Source: an uncultured Actinomycetes bacterium (GTDB lineage: Bacteria; Actinomycetota; Actinomycetes; Mycobacteriales; Mycobacteriaceae). Taken from it: a stretch of DNA of 58,686 nucleotides. Numbering within the stretch: the stretch's first letter is position 1; every line of letters begins with the position of its first letter. Shown piece by piece: positions 1-9,046 of this stretch. The position numbers and the translations under genes were made by a program. The notes beneath the pieces are model-generated. The model saw only the letters and a program-made list of their open reading frames with translations. It searched no databases and was not told the origin of the DNA. The stretch lies in the NCBI GenBank assembly GCA_903884065.1, contig CAISDL010000083.1:1-58686 (forward strand). Direction: 5' to 3'.

Positions 1-327
1 GGCGAGATCCAGGCCCAACTGGCTCCCAAGGACGACGAGGAGCGCCAGAAGGCCATCGACCGCGGCCACGACTTGGACCGCGTACTCACCACCGATGATC
101 TGGTGTCGGGCGAGAACGTCTTCTTCTGTGCCACCGGCGTCACCGACGGCGACCTGCTCAAGGGTGTGCGCTTCTTCGGCGGCGGCTGCACCACGCAGTC
201 CATCGTCATGCGATCCAAGTCCGGCACCGTCCGCATGGTCGAGGCCTATCACCGGCTCTCCAAGCTCAACGAATACTCCGCGGTGGACTTCACCGGGGAC
301 AGTTCCGCCGCCCATCCCCTCCCCTGA
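1..327 (+). CDS. glpX: Class II fructose-1,6-bisphosphatase GlpX, C-terminal part
   Basis: The first 108 codons are the C-terminal part of a class II (GlpX) fructose-1,6-bisphosphatase; the rest lies left of the window. The enzyme dephosphorylates fructose 1,6-bisphosphate in cytosolic gluconeogenesis. Family-typical segments are [17 protein letters not shown], a glycine-rich FGGGCTTQS stretch and the closing AYHRLSKL. The frame is open from base 1 and stops with TGA at 325-327. fumC follows in the same direction after 38 bases, the same pairing as Rv1099c-Rv1098c in M. tuberculosis. The tail after [10 protein letters not shown] is short and alanine/proline-rich and is probably not structured. 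Confidence 0.95.
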   Translation, partial: GEIQAQLAPKDDEERQKAIDRGHDLDRVLTTDDLVSGENVFFCATGVTDGDLLKGVRFFGGGCTTQSIVMRSKSGTVRMVEAYHRLSKLNEYSAVDFTGDSSAAHPLP

Positions 328-365
328 TCACCCTCCCCTAGTTGCCCGGCAAAGAAAGGCCCTTG

Positions 366-1769
366 ATGACGAACGACGGCGAGTTCCGGATCGAGCACGA
401 CACGATGGGCGAGGTCCGGGTCCCGGTCAAAGCCCTGTGGCGGGCGCAGACCCAGCGGGCGGTGGAGAACTTCCCGATCTCCTTCCGTGGGCTGGACCGC
501 AACCAGATCCGGGCGATGGCGCTGCTGAAGGCGGCGTGCGCCCAGGTGAACAAGGACCTCAACCTGCTGGCCGCGGCGAAGGCGGACGCGATCATCGCCG
601 CCGCCAACGAGATCGCCGACGGACAGCACGACGACCAGTTCCCCATCGACGTGTTCCAGACCGGCTCGGGAACCAGTTCCAACATGAACGCCAACGAGGT
701 GATCGCGTCGATCTGCGACCGCAACGGTGTGACCGTCCACCCCAACGACGACGTCAACATGTCGCAGTCCTCCAACGACACGTTCCCGACCTCGACCCAT
801 ATCGCGGCCACCGAAGCGGCTGTGCGCCAGCTCATTCCGGCGCTGGAGGTGCTGCACGCCTCGCTGGCGAGCAGGGCCAAGCAATGGCGCACCGTCGTCA
901 AGTCCGGCCGTACCCACCTCATGGACGCTGTGCCGGTGACCCTCGGCCAGGAGTTCGGCGGGTATGCCCGCCAGGTCGAGGCCGGCATCGAGCGAGTCAA
1001 GGCGTGCCTGCCCCGACTGGGTGAGCTGGCCATCGGCGGCACCGCCGTCGGCACCGGACTGAACGCGCCCGACGGATTCGGCGCGAAGGTGGTCGAGGTC
1101 CTGGTCGCCCAGACCGGTCTGGCCGAATTGACCACGGCCAAGAACTCTTTCGAGGCCCAGGCCGCCCGCGACGGACTGGTCGAGGCGTCCGGCGCGCTGA
1201 AGACGATCGCGGTGTCGCTGACCAAGATCGCCAACGACATCCGGTGGATGGGCTCGGGCCCGCTTACCGGCCTGGGCGAACTGCATCTGCCCGACCTTCA
1301 GCCGGGCAGCTCGATCATGCCGGGCAAGGTGAACCCGGTGATCCCGGAAGCGGTCACCCAAGTCGCCGCACAGGTCATCGGCAACGACGCCGCGATCACC
1401 GTCGGCGGGCTCTCCGGCGCCTTCGAGCTCAACGTCTACATCCCGATGATGGCCCGCAACCAGCAGGAGTCAATAACGTTGCTCGCCAACGTGTCCCGGC
1501 AGTTCGCCGAGCGCTGCATCGACGGCCTGGTGGCCGACGAGGACCGGCTGCGCCGGCTCGCGGAGTCCTCGCCGTCGATCGTCACGCCGCTGAACTCGGC
1601 GATCGGGTACGAGGAGGCCGCCGCGGTGGCCAAGCAAGCGCTCAAGGAGCACAAGACGATTCGGCAGACGGTGATCGACCGCGGGCTGATCGGCGAGAAG
1701 CTCTCCGAGGAGGAACTCGACCGTCGGCTCGACGTGCTCGCCATGGCGAAGGTGCGCGACGAGGGGTAG
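366..1769 (+). CDS. fumC: Class II fumarate hydratase FumC
   Basis: Fumarase C interconverts fumarate and L-malate in the TCA cycle and needs no iron-sulfur cluster. At 467 residues it has the usual length. The family signature [11 protein letters not shown] is near residue 314, and [11 protein letters not shown], carrying the catalytic-site His, is near residue 180. The open frame reaches back to a TTG at 342, but the ATG at 366 follows a purine-rich AAAGAAAGG at 351-359 and gives the expected N-terminus, so it is preferred. It lies just downstream of glpX and is probably cotranscribed. A malate/aspartate-type lyase of the same superfamily is the only alternative, and the signature favours fumarase. 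Confidence 0.96.
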   Translation: MTNDGEFRIEHDTMGEVRVPVKALWRAQTQRAVENFPISFRGLDRNQIRAMALLKAACAQVNKDLNLLAAAKADAIIAAANEIADGQHDDQFPIDVFQTGSGTSSNMNANEVIASICDRNGVTVHPNDDVNMSQSSNDTFPTSTHIAATEAAVRQLIPALEVLHASLASRAKQWRTVVKSGRTHLMDAVPVTLGQEFGGYARQVEAGIERVKACLPRLGELAIGGTAVGTGLNAPDGFGAKVVEVLVAQTGLAELTTAKNSFEAQAARDGLVEASGALKTIAVSLTKIANDIRWMGSGPLTGLGELHLPDLQPGSSIMPGKVNPVIPEAVTQVAAQVIGNDAAITVGGLSGAFELNVYIPMMARNQQESITLLANVSRQFAERCIDGLVADEDRLRRLAESSPSIVTPLNSAIGYEEAAAVAKQALKEHKTIRQTVIDRGLIGEKLSEEELDRRLDVLAMAKVRDEG

Positions 1770-1817
1770 GCAAACCCTGAACCATTCAGCTCAGCAGTCA
1801 CCGCGCCGGATCGCCCT

Positions 1818-1823
1818 TAGGAT
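1818..1823 (+). promoter_or_regulatory. Probable leaderless -10 box (TAGGAT) of the 1830 gene
   Basis: TAGGAT matches the mycobacterial -10 pattern TANNNT. Six bases separate it from the GTG at 1830, so transcription would begin at or very near the start codon. No Shine-Dalgarno sequence precedes that GTG. Confidence 0.5.
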
Positions 1824-1829
1824 ATTGCG

Positions 1830-3197
1830 GTGCGCTACGTGCTGAGACGTATGGCGGTGTGTCTGCAGTACTGGCCGCAGCTCTCAGCCCTGTATCTGCT
1901 CGGTCTGTTGGGGCGCGAAGGCTCAATTCACCTGGCGGCGTGGGCAGGCCACAACAACAACGTGTGGGCCTCACTCATCATGCCGCTTGCCGGGTTGGCG
2001 CGGCTTGGGTCATACGTCGGGATGTTCCTGGTACTGCGGCCGGCCTTCCCGGAGTTCGCTGCGGATCCCGTCCGGCCGCGACGGGGCATCAACCTGTTCG
2101 GCAGTGTGATCGTCCCGTTCTTCGCCATCTATCTCGCCTGGCAGATGTTCAAGGAGGACTGGCTAGCGTTTGAGTCGCAGGCCCTGCAGTACCGCATCGA
2201 CGAGGCGATGACGTCGACCAGGCCAACCGAATTGCATGCTGACACGCTCCCGGTGAGTGGGACGACCCTGGTAATCATCTTGGTGGCCTTGGCGACTCGC
2301 ATGATCCTGCGCCGACTTTCCGAGCGCCTCCCCAAGTGGACGGTGATCCTGCGGGTCTACGTCGACGCTTTGTGGGTCTTCATGGTGCTGACCTTCTCGG
2401 TGAACCGCGGGGTGACCCTGTTGACCAATCCATCCGGATGGGTGAAGGAACGCCGAGTCGTGGTGTGGCTCAACGATCTGGTCAATTCCGCGCTCACGCC
2501 GTTCCATCCACTGCAGGTGGCCTGGAGGACGGTCACCGGGGCGGCCGGCGCTGTATTCGGCGGCGCGGCAGTTCCGCTGATGTGGCTCGCAGTGGCCGGG
2601 ATCGTCTACGGCATTTCCACCCGCACGACCTGGCTCAGCGCGGGCCGTCGGGTCGCGGGCAACTGGGCCGACGTGGTTTCCGAACGAACGGCGCGACGGC
2701 GCGGAGCGTGGAAGAAGCGGTGGGACGCCCTGCCGAAAGCACTGCGCGACAGCAGTCGCGAGGACGCTGCAGACAAGTTGGGCAAGTACAAGCCGTTGGC
2801 CGAGTCCGCGCGAACCATCGCTCACGGAGGACTGTGCGGCTTATCGGTGTACGTTCTGGCCTACCTGATCCTGGCTTGGTTGGACATGTCGGGAAGCTAT
2901 TACTCCGGACAACTCGGTTCTGGCTATCTGTTCCGCGGCATGGCGATGCTCTTGGGGCCGCATCCGATCGAGTTCTGGAACGGGGTCGGCGGCGGCTTGG
3001 CGCTGCTGTCCCACCTCATCGTCGAACCGCTTCGGATTTCCGTCGTGGCAACGGCTTTCGCCTACTGCGTGCATCATTCCCGCCTGGCCGCCCAGAAGTC
3101 ACACCATCAGGCGGAGCAGGATCACGCCCCGCGGACCGATGATGTCGATGGCCGTGGGGGTGGCGTCGGCGGGGATTTCAAAGGTCAATTGCAGTGA
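1830..3197 (+). CDS. Multi-pass membrane protein of unknown function
   Basis: A 455-residue integral membrane protein with roughly 7-9 hydrophobic segments spread over the whole length, including ones near residues 15-35, 50-70 and 85-110, and a charged basic loop around residues 270-320. I do not recognise a functional family. The GTG start is supported by a TANNNT box 6 bases upstream. The last 33 codons (3099-3197) overlap the convergent gene on the other strand; this tail is hydrophilic and low-complexity (DGRGGGVGGD), so it may be a run-on after loss of an older stop codon. It sits between fumC and the antiporter operon, in the position of Rv1097c in M. tuberculosis. Confidence 0.75.
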   Translation: MRYVLRRMAVCLQYWPQLSALYLLGLLGREGSIHLAAWAGHNNNVWASLIMPLAGLARLGSYVGMFLVLRPAFPEFAADPVRPRRGINLFGSVIVPFFAIYLAWQMFKEDWLAFESQALQYRIDEAMTSTRPTELHADTLPVSGTTLVIILVALATRMILRRLSERLPKWTVILRVYVDALWVFMVLTFSVNRGVTLLTNPSGWVKERRVVVWLNDLVNSALTPFHPLQVAWRTVTGAAGAVFGGAAVPLMWLAVAGIVYGISTRTTWLSAGRRVAGNWADVVSERTARRRGAWKKRWDALPKALRDSSREDAADKLGKYKPLAESARTIAHGGLCGLSVYVLAYLILAWLDMSGSYYSGQLGSGYLFRGMAMLLGPHPIEFWNGVGGGLALLSHLIVEPLRISVVATAFAYCVHHSRLAAQKSHHQAEQDHAPRTDDVDGRGGGVGGDFKGQLQ

Positions 3198-3554
3198 ACC
3201 CTGCTGCGTGCACGCATCGGTGAAACCGTTGCCCGCCAACGTCCCTCCGAGAACCGCAGTCCAGCGACGCGTACCGTCGACGAGTTCGCCCGAGCACGGT
3301 TCACCAGTCGGGACGCCGACGCGGCGGAGCAACACGACCACCTGATCGCCGATACCGCTGCGGACCGAATCTACGTTCCACCGCTGACCCTGGAATTCCA
3401 TCGATTCACCGGGCGCGGCGGTGCGCTCCGGCACCAGGGTGGCGCGGTAGGCCGACCAGTCTGGCCACAGCTGCGTTGCGCCGATGATTGCCAAGGCGCC
3501 GCCTACGACGACCGCGCCGGCGAGGTTGTGTTTCCGCAGGGATGAGACGGTCAT
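3099..3554 (-). CDS. Membrane-anchored extracytoplasmic protein, third of an operon trio
   Basis: A 151-residue protein with a single N-terminal hydrophobic anchor (about residues 10-30, LAGAVVVGGALAIIGATQLW) and an extracytoplasmic domain rich in alternating beta-type residues. Two cysteines (in GEPCSGE and DACTQQG) could form a disulfide. The ATG at 3554 is chosen because it overlaps the TGA of the preceding gene (ATGA), which indicates translational coupling; the open frame extends further upstream but only as shadow sequence. No family is recognised with confidence. The 3' end overlaps the convergent gene by 99 bases. Confidence 0.75.
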   Translation of the reverse strand: MTVSSLRKHNLAGAVVVGGALAIIGATQLWPDWSAYRATLVPERTAAPGESMEFQGQRWNVDSVRSGIGDQVVVLLRRVGVPTGEPCSGELVDGTRRWTAVLGGTLAGNGFTDACTQQGSLQLTFEIPADATPTAIDIIGPRGVILLRLMV

Positions 3555-4099
3555 GACGCGCCTCGCGTGGTGGGCGTCAGCGACACGACCTCCGGCCGGG
3601 AGATCCGGTCGTCGATGACGATGTTCAGCCGGGAATCCAGGTGCCCGTCGCCGACCCAGGTGCGCAAGGTCATCGGACCGTGGCTCTCCAGCGCCGCGGG
3701 CGCGACATCGAAGGCCCACGCGCCGTCCTTCGCGAATCCCGGCTGGATAAGTGTGCTCAGCGTCGACCCGGGCGGCAACCGGTCCGTAGGGGTGTAGGAG
3801 GCGTCGCCCACGATGAGTTCGGCGTGCGGAAGCGCGGGCCGATCCACCGGGCGAATCGTGGCGTCCACCACGACCCACTGACCAACGGCCGCAACCCGGG
3901 TCGCATCGACCCTGATTTCGGGCGCGATCTCTGCGCGGTTAACCGTGACGGTGATCGCACGCCCCGTCAAGGGCCTTCCCATTGCTCCCCAGACATCGAA
4001 CGGCGCGTACACCTCACTTCTGGCTGGAAGACGATGCCACACCACAGCGGCGACGGCGATGGCCACCGCGGTCAGGATCACGGCCCGCACCCGGATCAC
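3551..4099 (-). CDS. Membrane-anchored beta-sandwich-like protein, second of trio
   Basis: A 182-residue protein with an N-terminal signal anchor (VILTAVAIAVAAVVW) followed by a soluble domain. It has the segment GRAITVTVNRAEIAP, then GQWVVVDATIRPVD, a beta-strand pattern that resembles the TVTVKRASLVPAV and YLAVVAAVAND segments of the gene just upstream, so the two may be distant paralogues. Its GTG start overlaps the stop of the upstream gene (GTGA) and its own TGA overlaps the next ATG. It resembles telomeric-factor-like or DUF4352-type immunoglobulin folds only in general pattern. It is probably displayed on the outer face of the plasma membrane. Confidence 0.75.
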   Translation of the reverse strand: MIRVRAVILTAVAIAVAAVVWHRLPARSEVYAPFDVWGAMGRPLTGRAITVTVNRAEIAPEIRVDATRVAAVGQWVVVDATIRPVDRPALPHAELIVGDASYTPTDRLPPGSTLSTLIQPGFAKDGAWAFDVAPAALESHGPMTLRTWVGDGHLDSRLNIVIDDRISRPEVVSLTPTTRGAS

Positions 4100-4710
4100 G
4101 GGCGCACACCGAGTGGGATTTCGACTTGTCCGTAATCGGTCAGGCTATCGAGCCACGCTCTGCCTTGAGCCACTGACAGTTCGGTGTACTGCTTCTTCCA
4201 GATCCGCACCGTCACGGTGTCGCCGGAGTGCAGGGCAGTCACCGGCACCTGCCATACAAAGCCCATGTCGTCGGCCAACCCGGGGCCGAGACTGGCGGTT
4301 TGTGTTCCGTCGGCCAGTCGGAACACCGCAATTCGGGTGGCATCCGCCACGCCGTGAAGATCAAGTTCGTCATCCAGCCCAACCGGCTGCGTTCCGTCGT
4401 TGGCGACCGCAGCGACCACAGCCAGATATTGAAACCCCGCCTTGGGGTGGATCAACACCCGCTTCCCCGCCATCACCGCAGGTACCAAACTCGCCCGTTT
4501 CACCGTCACCGTCAGGGCACCATCGTCGTACGCCTCCCCTGGATCGACGTCGGTCACCGAGGGGTCCACCTGGTCCAGGCCACCGAACAGGGCTGTGGCC
4601 GCGAGGACGAGCAGCACCAGGGCGTGAACCCCACGTTTGGGCCCTAACCCGGCCAGTGTGGTCCAGATTCGAGCAGTGAGCCGAGGGGCGGGCTCGGAGG
4701 TGACCGCCAT
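4096..4710 (-). CDS. Membrane-anchored beta-sandwich-like protein, first of trio
   Basis: A 204-residue protein. The first ~30 residues are cytoplasmic and basic, then one hydrophobic segment (VHALVLLVLAATALFGG) anchors an extracytoplasmic domain with the pattern YDDGALTVTVKRASLVPAV, FQYLAVVAAVANDGTQPV and DTVTVRIWKK. This is the layout of secreted immunoglobulin-like domains (DUF4352-like), but I cannot assign a named family. The ATG at 4710 overlaps the TAA of the antiporter gene (TAATG), so it is translationally coupled to it. Function may relate to the antiporter or to the cell-wall deacetylase at the head of the operon; this is inference from context only. Confidence 0.78.
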   Translation of the reverse strand: MAVTSEPAPRLTARIWTTLAGLGPKRGVHALVLLVLAATALFGGLDQVDPSVTDVDPGEAYDDGALTVTVKRASLVPAVMAGKRVLIHPKAGFQYLAVVAAVANDGTQPVGLDDELDLHGVADATRIAVFRLADGTQTASLGPGLADDMGFVWQVPVTALHSGDTVTVRIWKKQYTELSVAQGRAWLDSLTDYGQVEIPLGVRP

Positions 4711-5906
4711 TACCGGATGGTAGCCAGTCGCCGGATTCCAGGCGCAGTGGTCAGGCTGTGCAGCACCAGGCTCAGCGTCACAGCCACCACGACGACGGTG
4801 GCGATGACGTCGGGGTGCAGGATCTCGCCGCGGTCGACCACCAGCAGTCCCAGCACCACCGTGCCGATGCCGCGTGGGCCGAACCACCCGATGAAGAGGC
4901 GGTTGGACATCGGCAGATCGGTCCGCGCCAGGGACACCAGCACCGCGACGATGCGCACGGCGAACAGTGCCAGCACCGAGAACGCAACGATGCGCCAATC
5001 GGCGTGACGCCAGCCGTCGATCACCGCGAACGCCCCGAACATCGCGAAGACCATCAGTTCGAGTAGCTGTGCAGTGGCGTCACACACCTGGGTGGACGGC
5101 GGTTCGGCGGTCCAGCGTCTGGTCACGAATGAGAAGGCCAAGCCACCGGTGAAGGCGGCGACGAACCCGCTGGCCTCCATCCGATCGCCGACCTCGAAGC
5201 AGACGAACGCCAGTGCCAGGGTGGCCAACTGCCCCCAGATGTCGTTCATCCAGTCCCGTCGCCGCGACCAGGCCACCACCACCCCGCCGATCAGGCCGAC
5301 GGCACCGCCGGCGAGCAGGGACAGGAACTCGGTGCTGAAGATGAACCACGCCCAGTTCACGTCACTGCGGTCGGCCTGTTCGGAGGCCAGCGCGAGCGCG
5401 GCGAGCAGGATCGCCAGCGCGAAGCCGTCGTAGAAGCCGCTTTCCACCGAGAGTGCATGGCGCACCCGTTCGGGGATCCGCCGGTCCTCGAGCAGGGCCT
5501 CGATCAGCGCCGCCTCCGTGGGTGCCACGACCGCCGCCAGACACACCGCCTCCCACCACGGCAACACCGGAAGCAGCACCGTCGCGGTCAGCGCGCCCAT
5601 GACGACCGTGAGCGGGATGCCAATGATCAGAAGCCGCAGTGTCACCGGGCCGTGCAGCCGGATCCGGTCGAAATTCAGGGTGGCCGCCTGATTGAACAGG
5701 ATCACCGTCAGCGCCAACTCGGCAAGCACGGTGTAGCCCTGGGTTCCGGGGCCGGCGTCGAGCAGATGGAGCCCGAACGGGCCCAATGCCATCCCGACGA
5801 GAAGGAAGATCAGCGCGGGGGCCGCGTAGTTGCGGTTGACCTGTTCGGAGACCAGCGCGTAGCCGAGCACCAGCACGGCAAGGACGAGCGGTGTCGTCTG
5901 ATGCAC
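4710..5906 (-). CDS. CPA1-family cation:proton antiporter
   Basis: A 398-residue transporter with about 11-12 membrane segments and no long cytoplasmic tail. The segment VVAPTEAALIEALLEDRRIP followed by HALSVESGFYDGFALAI corresponds to the PTDP...ESGLNDG signature of CPA1 (NhaP/NHE-type) Na+ or K+/H+ antiporters; note PTEA in place of the usual PTDP. It would exchange a monovalent cation for protons across the plasma membrane. The GTG start lies 5 bases after the stop of the polysaccharide deacetylase, and its stop overlaps the next gene, so it sits mid-operon. The exact ion cannot be read from sequence. Confidence 0.88.
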   Translation of the reverse strand: MHQTTPLVLAVLVLGYALVSEQVNRNYAAPALIFLLVGMALGPFGLHLLDAGPGTQGYTVLAELALTVILFNQAATLNFDRIRLHGPVTLRLLIIGIPLTVVMGALTATVLLPVLPWWEAVCLAAVVAPTEAALIEALLEDRRIPERVRHALSVESGFYDGFALAILLAALALASEQADRSDVNWAWFIFSTEFLSLLAGGAVGLIGGVVVAWSRRRDWMNDIWGQLATLALAFVCFEVGDRMEASGFVAAFTGGLAFSFVTRRWTAEPPSTQVCDATAQLLELMVFAMFGAFAVIDGWRHADWRIVAFSVLALFAVRIVAVLVSLARTDLPMSNRLFIGWFGPRGIGTVVLGLLVVDRGEILHPDVIATVVVVAVTLSLVLHSLTTAPGIRRLATIR

Positions 5907-5911
5907 CTGGG

Positions 5912-6760
5912 CTAGATGCCGTTGTTGGGGCCGCCGCTGTTGGCGCCCGGGATATCGGTGATCGGGAAGTTCGGCATGGGGGCCGGCGACGGCGTGGCCG
6001 GCAGTGCCGGAATCTCCTCGGCGGGAATGTCTTTGAGCACATTCGCCGGCGGCCCGTTGTCCCGTCCGCCGTAGACGCTGCCCGGCGCGCGCTCCCCCAG
6101 CAGTTGGCTGACGGTGACCAGGTGGTAGCCGTTGGCCTTGAGCACCGGGATGAACTGCTCCACCAGGTCGACGGTCGAGGAGTAACTGTCATGCAACAAC
6201 ACCACCGAACCCGGCTTGATCTGGGTCATCAGCATGTACCGGGTGGCGGCGGTGTCGGAGTCGTTGATCCAGTCGAAGGGGATGACGTCCCAGAGGATTC
6301 CGGCCAGGCCGTCCCTGGCGGCCTGCTGGTTGACGGCGTCGTCGGTGAGTCCGCCGGCCGGGCGCCACAGCGTGGGTGGTTTACCGATGGCAGCGGCGAT
6401 CGCGTTCTGCGCCTTGGACAACTGCTCCGGGACGTAGCGCTCCGGAATGGCCGTCATGTCGGGGTGTTCCCAGGTGTGGTTGCCGATCTCCATGCCGGCC
6501 GCCGCCACTCGCTCGGCACCGATCGGGTTGGCCGCCACTTTGTTGCCGATCATGAAGAAGGTGGCTTTCGCGCCGGCGTCGCTGAGCACATCCACCAGAC
6601 GGTCGGTGTACGGGGTCGGCCCGTCGTCGAAGGTGAGCGCCACGCACTTGTCCACCGCGCAGTCGACGGGCTTGCCGGAAACCTGGGTGTCAGATGTCCC
6701 ACAACCCGCGAGGAGCAGGGCTGCAAGGGCAGCGGTGAGGACACTCGGACTGCGTGGCAC
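5912..6760 (-). CDS. Polysaccharide deacetylase lipoprotein (NodB domain, CE4)
   Basis: A 282-residue secreted enzyme with a lipoprotein signal peptide (LLLAGC, lipidated Cys20). The NodB fold is complete: TFDDGP at 43-48 with the catalytic Asp45 and metal-binding Asp46, HTWEH at 95-99 giving the two zinc-binding histidines, a RPAGG motif in place of the usual RPPYG, and LLHDSY late in the domain. Such enzymes remove N-acetyl groups from peptidoglycan or other amino sugars. The C-terminal ~40 residues are a proline-rich tail. It corresponds in position to Rv1096. It begins with GTG, has a TANNNT box 7 bases before the start, and heads the operon with the antiporter. Confidence 0.92.
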   Translation of the reverse strand: MPRSPSVLTAALAALLLAGCGTSDTQVSGKPVDCAVDKCVALTFDDGPTPYTDRLVDVLSDAGAKATFFMIGNKVAANPIGAERVAAAGMEIGNHTWEHPDMTAIPERYVPEQLSKAQNAIAAAIGKPPTLWRPAGGLTDDAVNQQAARDGLAGILWDVIPFDWINDSDTAATRYMLMTQIKPGSVVLLHDSYSSTVDLVEQFIPVLKANGYHLVTVSQLLGERAPGSVYGGRDNGPPANVLKDIPAEEIPALPATPSPAPMPNFPITDIPGANSGGPNNGI

Positions 6761-6767
6761 CGGGCCA

Positions 6768-6773
6768 AGTTTA
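6768..6773 (-). promoter_or_regulatory. Probable leaderless -10 box (TAAACT) of the deacetylase gene
   Basis: Read on the minus strand, TAAACT lies 7 bases before the GTG at 6760 and overlaps the last codons of phoH2. This would give the deacetylase-antiporter operon its own leaderless promoter. Confidence 0.5.
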
Positions 6774-8090
6774 CGGCAGCACTTCCGGGCTGAACTCTTC
6801 CAGCATCTCGGTGACCAGCGCGGCGATCGGGGAACGTTCGCTGCGCATCAGCGTGATGTGGGCGAACAGAGGGTGTCCCTTGAGCTTCTCGATGACGGCG
6901 GCGACACCGTCGTGGCGGCCGACGCGCAGGTTGTCGCGCTGAGCGACGTCGTGGGTGAGCACCACCCGCGATCCCGCACCCAGCCGGGACAGCACCGTCA
7001 GCAGCACGTTGCGCTCCAGGGACTGGGCCTCGTCGACGATCACGAAGGAGTCGTGCAGCGAACGCCCCCGGATATGGGTCAGGGGCAGCACTTCGAGCAT
7101 GCCGCGGGACTGCACTTCCTCGAGCACGGCGGGGCTGGCCAGGCCTTCGAGGGTGTCGAAGACGGCCTGGGCCCACGGCCCCATCTTGTCGCTCTCGCTG
7201 CCGGGCAGGTAGCCGAGTTCCTGACCGCCGACCGCGTACAACGGCCGGAACACCACGACTTTGCGCTGGGTGCGTCGTTCCAGGACCGCTTCCAGGCCCG
7301 CGCACAGCGCCAGTGCCGACTTGCCGGTGCCGGCCTTACCGCCCAGCGACACGATGCCCACCGACTCGTCGAGCAGCAGATCCAGCGCCACCCGCTGCTC
7401 GGCGGACCGCCCGCGCAGGCCGAACACCTCCCGGTCCCCGCGCACCACCTGGACGCGCTTGTCGGCGTTGACCCGGCCCAGGGCATGCGAACTGCCACCC
7501 AGTAGGCGAATCCCAGTGTGGCAGGGCAGGTTACGGGCCTCTTCCAGATCGATCTCGCCGTCGCTGAAGATCGCGTCGATGTCCTCGGGGGCGACGTCCA
7601 ACTCGGTCATGCCGGTCCAGCCGGACGTGATGACGTCCTGGGCGTGGTACTCGTCGGCGGGCAGGCCCACCGCGCCGGCCTTGACCCGTAGCGGAATGTC
7701 CTTGCTCACCAACGTCACTCGCTTGCCCTCGGCGGCGAGATTGGCGGCGCAGGCCAGGATCCGGGCGTCATTGGTGCCGGTGCGGAATCCGCTCGGCAGC
7801 ACGGCGGGATCGGTGTGGTTGAGCTCGACGTGCAGTGTCCCGCCTTGTTCCCCGACCGGGATCGGCTGATCAAGCCGACCGTGCTCGAGTCTCAGATCGT
7901 CGAAGAGGCGAAGCGCCTGACGGGCGAACCAGCCCAATTCGTGATGATGGCGCTTGGCTTCCAATTCGCTGATCACCACCAGCGGGACGACCACCTCGTG
8001 CTCGGCGAACCGCGTACACGCCCACGGGTCAGAAAGCAGGACGGAGGTGTCGAGCACATACGTCCGGGTGGGCGAGTGCGAATCGGTCAC
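6771..8090 (-). CDS. phoH2: PhoH2: PIN-domain RNase fused to PhoH ATPase/helicase
   Basis: A 439-residue fusion. Residues about 10-150 form a PIN nuclease domain (YVLDTSVLL with acidic Asp14, and a later TNDARI acidic motif). Residues about 215-435 form a PhoH P-loop ATPase with Walker [10 protein letters not shown] near 249-257 and Walker B VIVDEAQ near 349-355. Mycobacterial PhoH2 proteins are reported to be sequence-specific RNases with ATP-dependent RNA unwinding activity, paired with an upstream antitoxin-like gene phoAT (established for the family). The GTG start is preceded by AGAGGAG, and the stop of a 20-codon upstream reading frame overlaps it as GTGA. It corresponds to Rv1095. Confidence 0.95.
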   Translation of the reverse strand: MTDSHSPTRTYVLDTSVLLSDPWACTRFAEHEVVVPLVVISELEAKRHHHELGWFARQALRLFDDLRLEHGRLDQPIPVGEQGGTLHVELNHTDPAVLPSGFRTGTNDARILACAANLAAEGKRVTLVSKDIPLRVKAGAVGLPADEYHAQDVITSGWTGMTELDVAPEDIDAIFSDGEIDLEEARNLPCHTGIRLLGGSSHALGRVNADKRVQVVRGDREVFGLRGRSAEQRVALDLLLDESVGIVSLGGKAGTGKSALALCAGLEAVLERRTQRKVVVFRPLYAVGGQELGYLPGSESDKMGPWAQAVFDTLEGLASPAVLEEVQSRGMLEVLPLTHIRGRSLHDSFVIVDEAQSLERNVLLTVLSRLGAGSRVVLTHDVAQRDNLRVGRHDGVAAVIEKLKGHPLFAHITLMRSERSPIAALVTEMLEEFSPEVLP

Positions 8091-8149
8091 AGGCGCTCCT
8101 CTGGGCTCGCTGGCCGCCTGGAGTCCGCTGCGGACTCAGTCCCGGCCAC
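8087..8149 (-). CDS. Possible 20-codon coupled upstream ORF (phoAT-like position)
   Basis: A minus-strand GTG at 8149 opens a 20-codon frame rich in Ala, Ser, Arg and Glu that ends in TGA overlapping the phoH2 start codon (GTGA). An in-frame TAG lies only four codons upstream of that GTG, so the frame cannot be longer. The family context (phoAT-phoH2 toxin-antitoxin pairs) makes a short coupled gene plausible, but there is no clear ribosome binding site and the peptide shows no motif. Confidence 0.3.
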   Translation of the reverse strand: MAGTESAADSRRPASPEERL

Positions 8150-8209
8150 CTGAAGCCGACGCTACCCCGCGGGGCTAGTGCGACGATGAGGCGCGCCGTG
8201 TCCGAACCG

Positions 8210-9040
8210 TTACGCGGAGACGAATTTCTTGAGCTGCGGCTCGTCGGCCAGACCCCAGGCGATGATGCCGTCGGAGACCACCTTGTTCGCCGCCGCCTGG
8301 TCGAAAATGCCGGCCTCGGCGACGGTGCGCAGCTTGCTGTCCCGGTACTCCAGGATGTCCCCTCCGATGACGGGGAACGCCGGCGCGCGCCGGGAGATCG
8401 CCGCGATCGTGGAGTCGCGATGCTGCTCGAGGCAGTGCCCGACGAGGCTGTCGAAGAACTTCAGGTGACGCTCTTCGTCGTTGGCGATACGCCCGACGAG
8501 ATTCTTGAGGACGGGCTCGTCGGTCCGGGCCTCGACCGTGCGCAGGTACACCGCGTGGGCGCGCTCGTAGAGCGCCATGAAGACCAGCGTCTCGATCTGG
8601 GTGTAGTTGCTGGCCCGGTAGCCGCGCATCACGTGGTTGACGCGGACCTGCTCGTCGGCGTTGGGGTCGATATTGCGGGTGACCATGAAGTACTGACGCA
8701 ATGCGATGGCGTGCAGGTTCTCCTCGGACGTCCAACGGCCCAACCAGCGGCCCCACTTGTCCTCGAGGATGAAGTGTTCGACCAGTTCGCGGTGGTATCC
8801 GGCAAGGTTGTCCTTGGTGACGAGCACGATCTCGAGGGCGTCGACGATCTCCTTGGGGAGCGTCACCTGGGACGGATCCCAGTCCTCGCCGCCGAGGAAG
8901 GCGAAGTCGCGACCCTCGTCGAACGGCACGTAGTCATGGGCGTACCACTCGTCGGCGGTCTCCAAGTGGCGGGCCAGGTTGTCGGCGACAACCGGCTCGA
9001 GCTCAAGGGTCAACGCGTTCGCGACAGGTTTCTGTGCCAT
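8210..9040 (-). CDS. desA2: Acyl-ACP desaturase DesA2
   Basis: A 276-residue soluble di-iron acyl-[ACP] desaturase of the ferritin-like superfamily. The two helix ligand motifs are EENLH (near residue 106; plant enzymes have EENRH) and DEERH (near residue 187). Mycobacterial DesA2 introduces double bonds into acyl chains bound to ACP and has been linked to mycolic acid synthesis. The length matches Rv1094. The ATG at 9040 has a TACAGT box 6 bases upstream and no Shine-Dalgarno sequence. It sits between phoH2 and glyA as in M. tuberculosis. Confidence 0.94.
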   Translation of the reverse strand: MAQKPVANALTLELEPVVADNLARHLETADEWYAHDYVPFDEGRDFAFLGGEDWDPSQVTLPKEIVDALEIVLVTKDNLAGYHRELVEHFILEDKWGRWLGRWTSEENLHAIALRQYFMVTRNIDPNADEQVRVNHVMRGYRASNYTQIETLVFMALYERAHAVYLRTVEARTDEPVLKNLVGRIANDEERHLKFFDSLVGHCLEQHRDSTIAAISRRAPAFPVIGGDILEYRDSKLRTVAEAGIFDQAAANKVVSDGIIAWGLADEPQLKKFVSA

Positions 9041-9046
9041 GCGGTA

